Virus record (IMG/VR): IMGVR_UViG_3300023174_000039
Location: 62,001 to 126,000 of that record
Reading direction: 5' to 3' (one strand)
Source of the DNA: a virus
Length of the DNA stretch: 64,000 bases
This document shows positions 42,762 through 50,319 of the stretch, one piece after another. Below the pieces are notes generated by a model, which had not been told where the DNA came from, did no database searches, and saw only the letters and a list, made by a program, of their open reading frames with translations. Each line of letters opens with the position of its first letter. Position 1 is the first letter of the stretch. A program made the position numbers and the translations under genes.

Positions 42762-44022
42762 GTGCCTGTTCTTTGTCACAAACAAATGCTGTCACTGCTA
42801 CGTTACCATGCACATGACTTGCTGTGCGAATCATGTCCATCAGAGGATCAACTGCAATCAACAGTACCAACACAGCTTCGCTGGGCAGTTTCAACAAGTC
42901 ACAAACAACTGCTACAGTGGCCACTGTGAGAATACCTGTTGTACCTGCTGATGCAAGCCCTGCCAAGATACTACCAAATAGCACAACTAGTAATCCTGTT
43001 AAGCCTAGTGGTGCATCATAAATGTTGGCAATGAATACTGTGGCAATGGCATAGTAAACGATACTACCAATGCGATTAACAGTGAAGCTGAGTGGCACAG
43101 TTAGTTCAACGCCGCCCTTGTCAAAGTGTAGTTTGTGCAGGGCTTCTTGTGCGTATGGGATACAGGCCAAACTTGAGCGTGAACTCACAGCAACAATCAG
43201 TGTTTCTTTGGTTTCTCGGATCACGGTAGCAAGGCTTAGACCTGAACGTGCCCAGATCACAGCAGTACCTGCCGCAACAACCAACACCCCCCCAACAAAC
43301 TGCTGGAACACAAAGTCAAACATGGTCATGAAGATGCCCACACCAACCTTGCCAACCTGCGATGAAATCATGGCCAACAGCGCAATTGGCAAGAAATAGT
43401 TTAGGAACTTGAAGATGCTGATACTGGCCTGTTGAATACTCTTTAGCACTTCCACCAACATCTTTTGACCTTCTGTTTTCAGGTGCCCCAGTGCCACACC
43501 AAAGATCAAACAAAAGATCACAATCTTTAAGCTCTCACCATTGTTTAGTGTGTTGAAGATGTTTTCAGGAATGAACTTTTCTGCCATCTTGCCTGCATTG
43601 ACAGGTGGTGCAACAGGCATGGGCTCGTGTAAAGTGATATTCAAATCAGTACCACTGTCTTTGTTGTTGACCAGCACACCCAGTTGTGTTTTCTTCTCTG
43701 GTGTCATTTCTGTACCTGTGACCAGCACAGTGCCCACACCAATCACAGCGGCCAGGAACATACTGCCCACAAAGCCAATGATGATTTTGCGTATCAATTC
43801 TTGACTGCCTTCTTTCTGCAGTAGGCCAATGATACCCACCAGGATAGTGGCCAACAAGAATGGTAACACAACAACTTTGAGCAGGCTGATGTAGATGCTG
43901 CCAATGCTGTCAAGACCTGTGCTGAACTCTGGAGCATACACACCAGCTAGAATGCCCACAATGATTGAACCAAGTATGGTCCAGGGGCTGATCAAAAATG
44001 TTTTTAAATGTGCAGTTGTCAT
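42733..44022 (-). CDS. Dicarboxylate/amino acid:cation symporter (DAACS/SDF family)
   Basis: 429 residues, full length for GltP/DctA-type carriers, with eight membrane segments and two re-entrant loops. The serine-rich hairpin is VSSRSSLACIP. The last segment has D-x3-D-x2-RT (DPLMDMIRT), keeping the Arg that binds the substrate carboxylate in GltPh. The usual NMDGT is NRIGS and the later Asn of N-V-x-G-D is His, so cation sites look altered. It follows the amino-acid-binding protein gene by nine bases. Confidence 0.9.
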   Translation of the reverse strand: MTTAHLKTFLISPWTILGSIIVGILAGVYAPEFSTGLDSIGSIYISLLKVVVLPFLLATILVGIIGLLQKEGSQELIRKIIIGFVGSMFLAAVIGVGTVLVTGTEMTPEKKTQLGVLVNNKDSGTDLNITLHEPMPVAPPVNAGKMAEKFIPENIFNTLNNGESLKIVIFCLIFGVALGHLKTEGQKMLVEVLKSIQQASISIFKFLNYFLPIALLAMISSQVGKVGVGIFMTMFDFVFQQFVGGVLVVAAGTAVIWARSGLSLATVIRETKETLIVAVSSRSSLACIPYAQEALHKLHFDKGGVELTVPLSFTVNRIGSIVYYAIATVFIANIYDAPLGLTGLLVVLFGSILAGLASAGTTGILTVATVAVVCDLLKLPSEAVLVLLIAVDPLMDMIRTASHVHGNVAVTAFVCDKEQAHGQDQRSPA

Positions 44023-44031
44023 GGGGTGTCC

Positions 44032-44850
44032 TTATTTCTTTTCAGCTTTGTAGCGATCCATCAACTTCTTGGTGTCGATGTTGTTGTATTCATTTTTAAT
44101 CACGTAGTTGACCACGCTCAACAGTTGAATAGCCCGGGGATTCACTGCCACAGCAATGTTGTCTACACTGTCAGAGATGGTGATTGACTTGGTAGTAATT
44201 GCCGCATCTGGCTTTTCAAATGCAATTTTCTTGATTTCAAATTCATCACGGTAAGCGGCAGCGATGTCGCCACGTGTGACTTTGTCAATGATCACATCCC
44301 ACTTGTCTTCAGGCAGGAATTGTGCATTGGGAAAGTTAATTCTAGCAAATGTGTCATAACTGGAGTTGCGGATAAAACTTATCTTGCCGTTGAATTCTCT
44401 AATCACTTGATACACTTCTCTGCCCTGAGTATTCTGGCTCAACCATAGTCGATTCACAACTAAACTTTGGCGCAGTTTGATATAGGGATCACTGAATCTA
44501 ACTACTTGTAACCGTGGACCAGTTACGGATAGTTTACTAACAGCAATATCTGCTCTGCCATCTCTGACCTGTTCTACAACTTCTGCGAAGCTTTCTGCGT
44601 CTCGTCTAAACTGTACAGGAACTCCAAGTAACACCCCAATGCGTCGAGCGATCTCAACGTCAAGGCCGTGTATGGTATCCTCGTCTCCGGAAAAGAATGG
44701 AGGATTGTCTTTTTTGGTCATTGCCACCACAAGCACATTGGCTTTTTTGATTGCGGCAATATCTGCGGGTAGTGGTACAGTTGATGTTGGTAACTGTGCA
44801 GAAGCAACAGTGGCCAACACAAGTAATACGGTGGCGAATAGTTTTTTCAT
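44032..44850 (-). CDS. Periplasmic amino-acid-binding protein (SBP_bac_3)
   Basis: 272 residues from ATG 44850. Signal peptide KKLFATVLLVLATVASA, then the family-3 solute-binding fold: PPFFSGDEDTIHGLDVEIARRIG, the carboxylate-binding RRDAESFAEVVEQVRDGRADIAVSKLSVT, and FSDPYIKL. Such proteins normally serve ABC importers for polar amino acids. No ABC subunits follow, only the symporter. It is the first gene of the minus-strand operon. Confidence 0.9.
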   Translation of the reverse strand: MKKLFATVLLVLATVASAQLPTSTVPLPADIAAIKKANVLVVAMTKKDNPPFFSGDEDTIHGLDVEIARRIGVLLGVPVQFRRDAESFAEVVEQVRDGRADIAVSKLSVTGPRLQVVRFSDPYIKLRQSLVVNRLWLSQNTQGREVYQVIREFNGKISFIRNSSYDTFARINFPNAQFLPEDKWDVIIDKVTRGDIAAAYRDEFEIKKIAFEKPDAAITTKSITISDSVDNIAVAVNPRAIQLLSVVNYVIKNEYNNIDTKKLMDRYKAEKK

Positions 44851-44870
44851 TTGTATGTGTCCATAATGTA

Positions 44871-44883
44871 GGTATTTAATACC
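44871..44883 (-). promoter_or_regulatory. 13-bp palindrome upstream of the transporter operon
   Basis: GGTATT-T-AATACC lies 20 bases upstream of the binding-protein ATG, in the only intergenic space available for the operon's promoter. It is a candidate operator; no clear -10/-35 pair could be fixed around it. Confidence 0.4.
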
Positions 44884-44911
44884 CAACGTTATTTATGTTT
44901 TTAGATGTTAC

Positions 44912-44944
44912 AAAAAAAAGTCCCTTGCGGGACTCTTTTTATTT
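44912..44944 (-). terminator. Bidirectional terminator between minus-strand genes
   Basis: AGTCCC-TTGC-GGGACT flanked by A and T runs on both sides. On the minus strand it follows the Pro/Ala/Lys-rich gene and precedes the transporter operon, separating the two transcripts. Confidence 0.88.
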
Positions 44945-45208
44945 TGCCGCTGGCTTGGGTGCTTTTGGCTTGGGTTCTGCTTTGGGTTTTGCAGGTGCCC
45001 GGGGTTTTGGTGTTGCCTTGGGTTTTGCAGGTGCTTTGGGGACAGGAGCGGCAATTGTTGCCTCAGTCCCTGCTGGCACAACTTCAACCTTGGTTTCAAC
45101 CACGGGTGCTGATTCAACCTTGGTTTCAGGTGCTGGTGCTTCGACTTTGTATGGTGCTTCGGGAATTGAAGGCTTGCCAAACAAGAATTCTTTGATTTTT
45201 GCTAACAT
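44939..45208 (-). CDS. Pro/Ala/Lys-rich small protein
   Basis: 89 residues after TAGGAGA. The first 15 residues (LAKIKEFLFGK) form an amphipathic helix. The remainder is low-complexity Pro, Ala, Lys, Val and Glu, ending in KPKAPKP-type repeats as in TonB-like or histone-like tails. It might bind nucleic acid or bridge the envelope. It is compositionally similar to the exported protein at 57561-57779 but lacks a signal peptide. Confidence 0.7.
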   Translation of the reverse strand: MLAKIKEFLFGKPSIPEAPYKVEAPAPETKVESAPVVETKVEVVPAGTEATIAAPVPKAPAKPKATPKPRAPAKPKAEPKPKAPKPAAK

Positions 45209-45268
45209 AATGTTCTCCTATACAATTATTTATTAGTGATTGTTCACTAGAAAAAATTAAGATAATTG

Positions 45269-45297
45269 TTGCAGTGCAAGGTAAATAATGTTACAAT
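45269..45297 (+). promoter_or_regulatory. Promoter of the phasin-like gene
   Basis: TTGCAG, 17-base spacer, TACAAT. A leader of about 55 bases follows, then TTAGGAG and ATG 45360. Confidence 0.65.
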
Positions 45298-45359
45298 AGA
45301 ACATAGGGTGCTGAATAGGTCGGGCCTTATAGTAAACTCGCTTAAATTAGGAGAAAATT

Positions 45360-45635
45360 ATGTTTACATTAGACGCAACAATCGACGCCGTTCAAACCGG
45401 TAAAAAACAATTTGTCAAGACATTTGTGCAAAACGAAAAAATTGCCGACGCAATGAACACTTTCATTGATGAGCAAGCCGCTTACACAAAGAAAGCTGCC
45501 AAAGTTGGCACAGACACATTTGCCACTTTGACCAGCGAAATGGTCAAAGCTTCACAAGAAGCCATGAAGTTTGACTACACCAAGTTTGGTGAAGGTATCA
45601 TGAAGGCCTACTCTGCTACTACTTCTAAAAAGTAA
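45360..45635 (+). CDS. Phasin-like small helical protein
   Basis: 91 residues, predicted fully helical and amphipathic, with Lys/Ala/Phe/Thr patterns (YTKKAAKVGTDTFATLTSEMV, then KFDYTKFGEGIMKAY) like those of phasins, which coat polyhydroxyalkanoate granules and can act as chaperones. It is shorter than typical phasins, so the link is tentative. It stands alone between a promoter at 45269 and a terminator hairpin at 45669. Confidence 0.7.
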   Translation: MFTLDATIDAVQTGKKQFVKTFVQNEKIADAMNTFIDEQAAYTKKAAKVGTDTFATLTSEMVKASQEAMKFDYTKFGEGIMKAYSATTSKK

Positions 45636-45659
45636 TTGCCCTGTACTTTTAACAAGTAC

Positions 45660-45688
45660 TTGACATCTAATCCGGTTCGTGCTATAAT
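45660..45688 (+). promoter_or_regulatory. Perfect-consensus promoter inside a terminator loop
   Basis: TTGACA, 17-base spacer, TATAAT. The -10 box lies in the loop of the hairpin at 45669-45710. It drives the small-gene operon beginning at 45722. Confidence 0.88.
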
Positions 45689-45710
45689 AACGCATGTACC
45701 GGATTTTTTT
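45669..45710 (+). terminator. Terminator hairpin with embedded promoter
   Basis: AATCCGGT pairs with ACCGGATT across a 21-base loop, followed by a T run (seven T in total from 45704). It would end the phasin-like transcript. RNA started at the embedded promoter carries only the 3' half of the stem and so would escape termination. Confidence 0.7.
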
Positions 45711-45721
45711 ATGGAGCAATT

Positions 45722-45874
45722 GTGAAACCTATAACTTTTGTATTACAAATACCCAGACTGCGTAGACGTGCTGTGGAGTTGTATAGCCGCGACACCCCGT
45801 TCAAATCACGTGCAGAAAAATCTAAAATAGTGTACAATCGCAAGATCAAACATCGCAACAAGGACAAAACATAA
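45722..45874 (+). CDS. 50-residue strongly basic protein
   Basis: GTG start six bases after GGAG. The peptide is rich in Arg and Lys (PRLRRRAVELYSRD, then KSRAEKSKIVYNRKIKHRNK) and likely binds RNA or DNA. The TAATG junction with the next gene supports translation. I recall similar small basic proteins in T4-like phages, but no function. Confidence 0.7.
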   Translation: MKPITFVLQIPRLRRRAVELYSRDTPFKSRAEKSKIVYNRKIKHRNKDKT

Positions 45875-46047
45875 TGGGCGGTAAAGCAAAATCAATCTAT
45901 CTCACTGTACTCCCGAAAGGATCACACATGAGCGTGTTTAAAAAAATGTTCTTTGAGGCCAAGAGCTACAACGAATATGTCAAGTCGGAAGAGTTCAAGA
46001 CCAAATATCCCCGAGAACAGTTTGATATTGTAAAAGAAACCTACTGA
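45874..46047 (+). CDS. 57-residue phage protein, unknown
   Basis: ATG 45874 overlaps the previous stop. The peptide has a short basic N-terminus, a strand (SIYLTVLPKG) and a charged helix with several aromatic residues. An internal ATG 45928 could be an alternative start. The next gene begins two bases after its stop. No family is recognised. Confidence 0.65.
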   Translation: MGGKAKSIYLTVLPKGSHMSVFKKMFFEAKSYNEYVKSEEFKTKYPREQFDIVKETY

Positions 46048-46048
46048 C

Positions 46049-46285
46049 ATGCACAAACGAATTCAAGAGCTTGCTCAAGAGGCAGGCATGTATGTTGACC
46101 TTGATGGCAAGCCTTGGCCCAAATGGATGGGTGCCGAAGAATGTGAACTAGCATACCAAAAGTTTGCCGAGTTGATTGTGGAAGAATGCACCACAGTGAT
46201 TGACCGAAACCTGTTCCAAAACATTGGATGGAACACCAGCCGGGCTGTTAGACGTCATTTTGGTATTGATCAAGTTGACGAATAA
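46049..46285 (+). CDS. Conserved small phage protein
   Basis: 78 residues. Conserved elements I recall from many phages are an initial helix with ELAQEAG, a central FAELIVEECTTVI helix and a C-terminal RRHFGID. The function is unknown. The family is very widespread in phages of proteobacteria. The end of the gene contains the -35 box of the next promoter. Confidence 0.78.
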   Translation: MHKRIQELAQEAGMYVDLDGKPWPKWMGAEECELAYQKFAELIVEECTTVIDRNLFQNIGWNTSRAVRRHFGIDQVDE

Positions 46286-46303
46286 ATCGTTTTGCGTTAC
46301 AAT
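46275..46303 (+). promoter_or_regulatory. Promoter of the lipoprotein operon
   Basis: TTGACG, 17-base spacer, TACAAT. The -35 box overlaps the last codons of the preceding gene. The lipoprotein ATG lies 30 bases downstream. Confidence 0.7.
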
Positions 46304-46332
46304 ACACTATCTTAACCTTTTTGGAGATTGAA

Positions 46333-46968
46333 ATGAAGTTCACAGCACTAGCCCTGGTATCCGCATTGACCATTGCAGGATGTTCTACCACAGCAGTTAC
46401 CAACAGTAACGAGCAGATTCGAAATCAGAAGTTGTCCACAAGTTTTGTTGGTGAAGGTATCCGAATTGAAACTGACTGCAAGTGGTACAAGCCCTGGAAA
46501 GAAGACTGCGAGATTGTGAGCATTGAAGCAGTGGCAACTGCACCCACTTTTGGTAATACAGTGCCCAATCGTAAAAATGCACTCACAGTGGCCGAGATGA
46601 ACGCCGGTGCCAATGTGTCGCACTTTATCAAACAAAACATCACCAGTTCAAGAGTCACATCTACCATTGCCAAAAACGTAGAGAAAGCCCGAGACAAGCT
46701 GAACACCAATCATGGCGACCATGATGTGGTTGAAATGTCAGACAAAGAAGCCCGGGCCACCAATGTGAGTGTGCGTGAAAACAGCAACGACACAGCCGTG
46801 CAATTGACTACTACTGTGCAGGCCAACAGTGCCGCAATCCTGCGTGGCTTCAAAGTGATCAAACAAGAAGTCATTGGCGCTCAAGAAGTGGCAGTGACTA
46901 TTCGTTGGGACAAGAACAGCGAACGCACCGCCAAGCTGTTAGAAAGCAAATTTGGTGCTGGTCGTTGA
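46333..46968 (+). CDS. Lipoprotein with lipobox
   Basis: 211 residues from ATG 46333, seven bases after GGAG. The signal peptide KFTALALVSALTIAGC ends in the lipobox I-A-G-C, so Cys 17 should be lipid-anchored. The mature part is Asn/Thr/Val-rich and charged, with a Cys-x-x-x-x-x-x-x-x-Cys pair (ETDCKWYKPWKEDCEI). It is paired with the exported protein next door, six bases downstream. No family is recognised; the style is that of bacterial outer-membrane lipoproteins. Confidence 0.82.
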   Translation: MKFTALALVSALTIAGCSTTAVTNSNEQIRNQKLSTSFVGEGIRIETDCKWYKPWKEDCEIVSIEAVATAPTFGNTVPNRKNALTVAEMNAGANVSHFIKQNITSSRVTSTIAKNVEKARDKLNTNHGDHDVVEMSDKEARATNVSVRENSNDTAVQLTTTVQANSAAILRGFKVIKQEVIGAQEVAVTIRWDKNSERTAKLLESKFGAGR

Positions 46969-46974
46969 TTGGCC

Positions 46975-48036
46975 ATGAAAAAGTTAATTATGGCAGCCGC
47001 CATGTTGTTGTCAACTGCGGCACAGGCACTGAATCCCAGCATTGTGCTCACAGTAGGCCAATGGGTACTCAAGAATTCAGATCGTGTGTACTACGTGCAA
47101 GTGGAAGGCCGCGGCTACACTGAAGCTGAAGCCAGACGCAATGGATTTGCACTGGCAGTGGAGCAGGCCGTGGGTACTCTGGTGCTAAGTGAACGAGAAG
47201 CGGTACAACAACGGCTGGCCAGAAATGAAATCACCAACTATAGCAGTGGCTACGTTGATAACTTTCAAATTCTAGACAAAACCATGCGTCACAACGAAGT
47301 CACAGTGACCATGGATGTGTGGGTGGCTCACAGTGCTATTGCTAACAGACTGTTTGGTCGATCAGAAGTAGCAGGCCAAGTTGATGGCGCAAGAATCGGG
47401 GCACAGGTGCAAACCATGCAACAGAGCTTGTCAGATGGTGATCAAATTGTGTCCCGGGTGTTGAAAGACTTTCCTCGACGTGCATTTGACATCTCCCTGA
47501 GCAATGCTCGGTTTAGAATGGATGCGGACCGGCGCACCCTACTTGAAATACCATTCGTGCTGAAATGGAACTACAACTACATTGTGAGCCTGCACGAAGC
47601 ACTACAAGCTACATCGCAAAATCCGCGAGCAAAAAACTGTTGGAACTACAATCAGGACTGCGCCAATCAGACCTACATTAGAGTAGTGGCCAAAGACCCT
47701 GCAAGATTTGCCAAATGGGACAATACTCTGGGATTCAATGACTACCAAAAACACCACTTGGTTAATGACGCATTCATTAACTCAGTGCCAGTTATGCACT
47801 TGGTGATCCGGGATCCGCACAATCGCATTGTATTTCGGGACTGTTACAGATGGTCAAACATGACTTGGTCCAGCACCGAATCCTTTGTGGAAACACGCAA
47901 CAACCAAATTGGGGTGTACGGCGATCTGGTGCGTAGCAGTAGAATTGTGGTGGATTTAGGGTGGGATTCCCGTGGAATAGACGCATTAAGCAACATTGAA
48001 TTGTCAGTTGTCAAAGCTGACTCGTGCAAGGCATAA
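46975..48036 (+). CDS. Exported protein with FlgT/LPP20-like N-terminal domain
   Basis: 353 residues from ATG 46975, just after the lipoprotein. A signal peptide (KKLIMAAAMLLSTAAQA) precedes ~100 residues (VEGRGYTEAEARRNGFALAVEQAVGTLV ... SGYVDNFQIL ... VTVTMDVWV) that resemble the N-terminal domain of FlgT and LPP20-type proteins, which act at the outer membrane or flagellar basal body. The remainder is unrecognised, with three or four Cys. The resemblance was judged by pattern only. A phage copy might modify the envelope during infection. Confidence 0.7.
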   Translation: MKKLIMAAAMLLSTAAQALNPSIVLTVGQWVLKNSDRVYYVQVEGRGYTEAEARRNGFALAVEQAVGTLVLSEREAVQQRLARNEITNYSSGYVDNFQILDKTMRHNEVTVTMDVWVAHSAIANRLFGRSEVAGQVDGARIGAQVQTMQQSLSDGDQIVSRVLKDFPRRAFDISLSNARFRMDADRRTLLEIPFVLKWNYNYIVSLHEALQATSQNPRAKNCWNYNQDCANQTYIRVVAKDPARFAKWDNTLGFNDYQKHHLVNDAFINSVPVMHLVIRDPHNRIVFRDCYRWSNMTWSSTESFVETRNNQIGVYGDLVRSSRIVVDLGWDSRGIDALSNIELSVVKADSCKA

Positions 48037-48039
48037 GTA

Positions 48040-48069
48040 ATTATCTAAGCAGTTTATTGTTTAGATAAT
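48040..48069 (+). promoter_or_regulatory. 9-bp perfect inverted repeat before the ClpP-like gene
   Basis: ATTATCTAA and TTAGATAAT are separated by twelve bases, between the preceding stop and ATG 48082. No T tract follows, so it looks like an operator or leader hairpin rather than a terminator. Confidence 0.55.
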
Positions 48070-48081
48070 CATTTGTACATT

Positions 48082-48654
48082 ATGGCACTAGATACTACCA
48101 CAACCGAAAACTCTCACAGTCAAGACCTAGCCGATAACGGCATGTATGTTTTCATGGGCGAAGTAGACAATGAAAGCATCCGACCCATTATTGAATGGAT
48201 CTTGCACGAAAACTTTGTTGTAAAGAAAAAGCGCAAAGAACTCCTGCTGATGATCTGTAGTGAGGGTGGCGATATGAGTGCCGCCTTTGCCTTAATAGAT
48301 GTGATGAAGAGTTCCAACATCTTTATTAAAACCGTGGGCCTGGGGCAAATTGCATCAGCAGGCCTGTTGATCTTTCTAGCAGGATCACCGGGACGCAGAA
48401 CACTCACACCTAATACTTCAATCATGAGTCATCAATATGCCTGGGGCAGTGACGGAAAACATCATGAGTTGTTGGCTACCATTAGAGAATTTGAACTCAC
48501 GCAACGTCGCATGGTTCAGCATTACATAACCTGTACAGGATTGAGTGAAGAAGATATCAAGCAACACCTGTTGCCACCACATGATGTTTACTTGAGTGCC
48601 GAAGATGCCCTGAGACTAGGCATCTGTGATCATATCAGCCAGCTGGCTCGTTAA
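48082..48654 (+). CDS. ClpP-like serine protease, divergent paralogue
   Basis: 190 residues from ATG 48082. The catalytic triad of the ClpP family is present: Ser in GQIASAG, His in MSHQYAWG and Asp in PHDVYLSAEDA. The N-terminal region that contacts ClpX and the GGDMSAAFALID oligomerisation region differ from canonical ClpP. It may form mixed rings with the ClpP encoded at 50320 or work alone. It ends in a shared TTAA with the converging gene. Confidence 0.9.
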   Translation: MALDTTTTENSHSQDLADNGMYVFMGEVDNESIRPIIEWILHENFVVKKKRKELLLMICSEGGDMSAAFALIDVMKSSNIFIKTVGLGQIASAGLLIFLAGSPGRRTLTPNTSIMSHQYAWGSDGKHHELLATIREFELTQRRMVQHYITCTGLSEEDIKQHLLPPHDVYLSAEDALRLGICDHISQLAR

Positions 48655-50258
48655 CGTTTTCTACGCCCTGTAGTTTTTTCGTCAAAGTCAGGTTCTTTAC
48701 CACGTGCGGCTCGGGCACCAGGGCCGCTGAGTCTAGGTGCTCGGCCAACCTGATCCAGTTGCTCAGTATCATCACCTGGGCCCATAAAATCACCCAGTTC
48801 GCCGGCCTCGCTGTCACCGGGTGCATCAGTAGTGGAACTGTTTTCTACGTTGGGAATGGCTCGGGGTTCTTTGTTGATGTTGAACACCAACTTGCCGCCT
48901 GAACTAGCAGTTGAGCTATAACTCTTTTGTGCTTCAAGTGTTACTTGAGTAAACAACTTACTGGGCCAAACTGTGTTGAATTCTAATACAAATTCGCCAT
49001 CTTTGGTCTTGGTAGCATTGGTATACATTTGCACAAATGCCGAGTTGTTGAGAATGTCTGCTGCCGCTTCTGAGAAGTTGGTTTTTAAATTGATCTCGTT
49101 ACACACCTTGTAGGCAATTGAACTAACCAGGTGGTTTAGTGGCACCACTTTGCTGGGGTCGTCTGCTGTGCGATCTTTGTAGAGTTTTTTGAGGTTGGGC
49201 GATATTTTGGTTTTGTCAATGTCAAAATTCTTGTCTCCGGCATACTGTTTAAGACTCATCACCTGTGGAATTTCGTCAGGGGTGATGATGCCAAATTGCA
49301 CGCCAAGATCCAGCGGGCCAGAGTCGTGATTGCCTTTGTCAATGGTTTTGAGAATGTCAATAACATCACTATAGTTGGCAGCAAACTCCGTCATACCGGC
49401 TGCTTCTAGTTCACGTACTGCCACCAACAAATTGATCGAGCTGGCCATGGCGCCCTTGGCGCCCTTGCTTGACAACTTGATTTGTTTGCCTTCAGGACTG
49501 ACCAACAACGAGTCATACAGTCCACCGGACACGTTTTGATTAAAACTTACAACACAATCAGAGAATCCATTTCTACCCATGAACAACTCAGCTGCCTTGG
49601 CAGCATTGCCCTTGACCTGACCACCGTTGATCAACACACATGGTTGTAGCATTTCACAGAAGTAATCTCGAAATCCTTTGAAGTCCATGTTGCCACCATC
49701 TACTGCGGTAGGGAAACGAGCAGAATTCATCACAGTGGCAGCCGCTTGATATTCAGTGCTTTGGTTGCCAAATTTAGCACCAATCTGTGCCAGGATGCTT
49801 TCGGGCGTTTGACTTTTGAAATTGGTCAATACATCACTGGGTTTGTACCCTGCCTTCTCTTTTGATCCACGAGCATCAGTCTGGCTGAAGTTGCCGGGAA
49901 TGTCCTTGGTCTGGAAAAAGGTATTTTGTGTTTTTACTGGCTTGATCTCTTTGGTAAATTTTGCTAGATATCTAGTGCCCACAGCAGTATCAAATGCCGC
50001 AATACCAAATGCTCGCATGCCAGCATTGGGTTGATTGACCTTTTCAATTGGGTGTCCGGCAGCTTGCTCCACTTCAGACCAGGCTGCCATAAATTCATCG
50101 GGTGTGGCATAACTGCCAACTTCCGGGTAGAATGTTAAAGATTTAAACACAATCTTGTCGTCGGCAGTGTCACCTCTGGAATAGGTCTCGCCAGGTGCTC
50201 GGCCACTAAGCCCACGGGCTTCGGTTAATGAATCGAGTAAATCAAGTAGGTCTCTCAT
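48651..50258 (-). CDS. Large phage protein, possibly internal virion protein
   Basis: 535 residues. The N-terminus LLDLLDSLTEARGLSG is similar to short leader segments of phage proteins cleaved during head maturation. A central stretch (YDSLLVSPEGKQIKLSSKG, residues ~265-290) has the D-x-K spacing of a restriction-like nuclease fold, but this is weak. The C-terminal ~70 residues are low-complexity, acidic and then basic. It is the only large minus-strand gene between the two ClpP genes and ends tail to tail with the first of them. Confidence 0.7.
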   Translation of the reverse strand: MRDLLDLLDSLTEARGLSGRAPGETYSRGDTADDKIVFKSLTFYPEVGSYATPDEFMAAWSEVEQAAGHPIEKVNQPNAGMRAFGIAAFDTAVGTRYLAKFTKEIKPVKTQNTFFQTKDIPGNFSQTDARGSKEKAGYKPSDVLTNFKSQTPESILAQIGAKFGNQSTEYQAAATVMNSARFPTAVDGGNMDFKGFRDYFCEMLQPCVLINGGQVKGNAAKAAELFMGRNGFSDCVVSFNQNVSGGLYDSLLVSPEGKQIKLSSKGAKGAMASSINLLVAVRELEAAGMTEFAANYSDVIDILKTIDKGNHDSGPLDLGVQFGIITPDEIPQVMSLKQYAGDKNFDIDKTKISPNLKKLYKDRTADDPSKVVPLNHLVSSIAYKVCNEINLKTNFSEAAADILNNSAFVQMYTNATKTKDGEFVLEFNTVWPSKLFTQVTLEAQKSYSSTASSGGKLVFNINKEPRAIPNVENSSTTDAPGDSEAGELGDFMGPGDDTEQLDQVGRAPRLSGPGARAARGKEPDFDEKTTGRRKR

Positions 50259-50286
50259 TGTATTTCCGTAAGAATTATGTTATACT
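50258..50286 (+). promoter_or_regulatory. Promoter of clpP
   Basis: TTGTAT, 17-base spacer, TATACT, between the divergent large gene and clpP. ATG 50320 follows a CAGGAG site. Confidence 0.55.
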
Positions 50287-50319
50287 TATGCAAGAGCATT
50301 ACATAACACAGGAGAATTT

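Noticed and set aside
45694-45765. Leaderless 23-codon ORF at the embedded promoter
   Set aside because: It is short, overlaps the better-supported basic protein gene with a ribosome-binding site, and shows no coding features.
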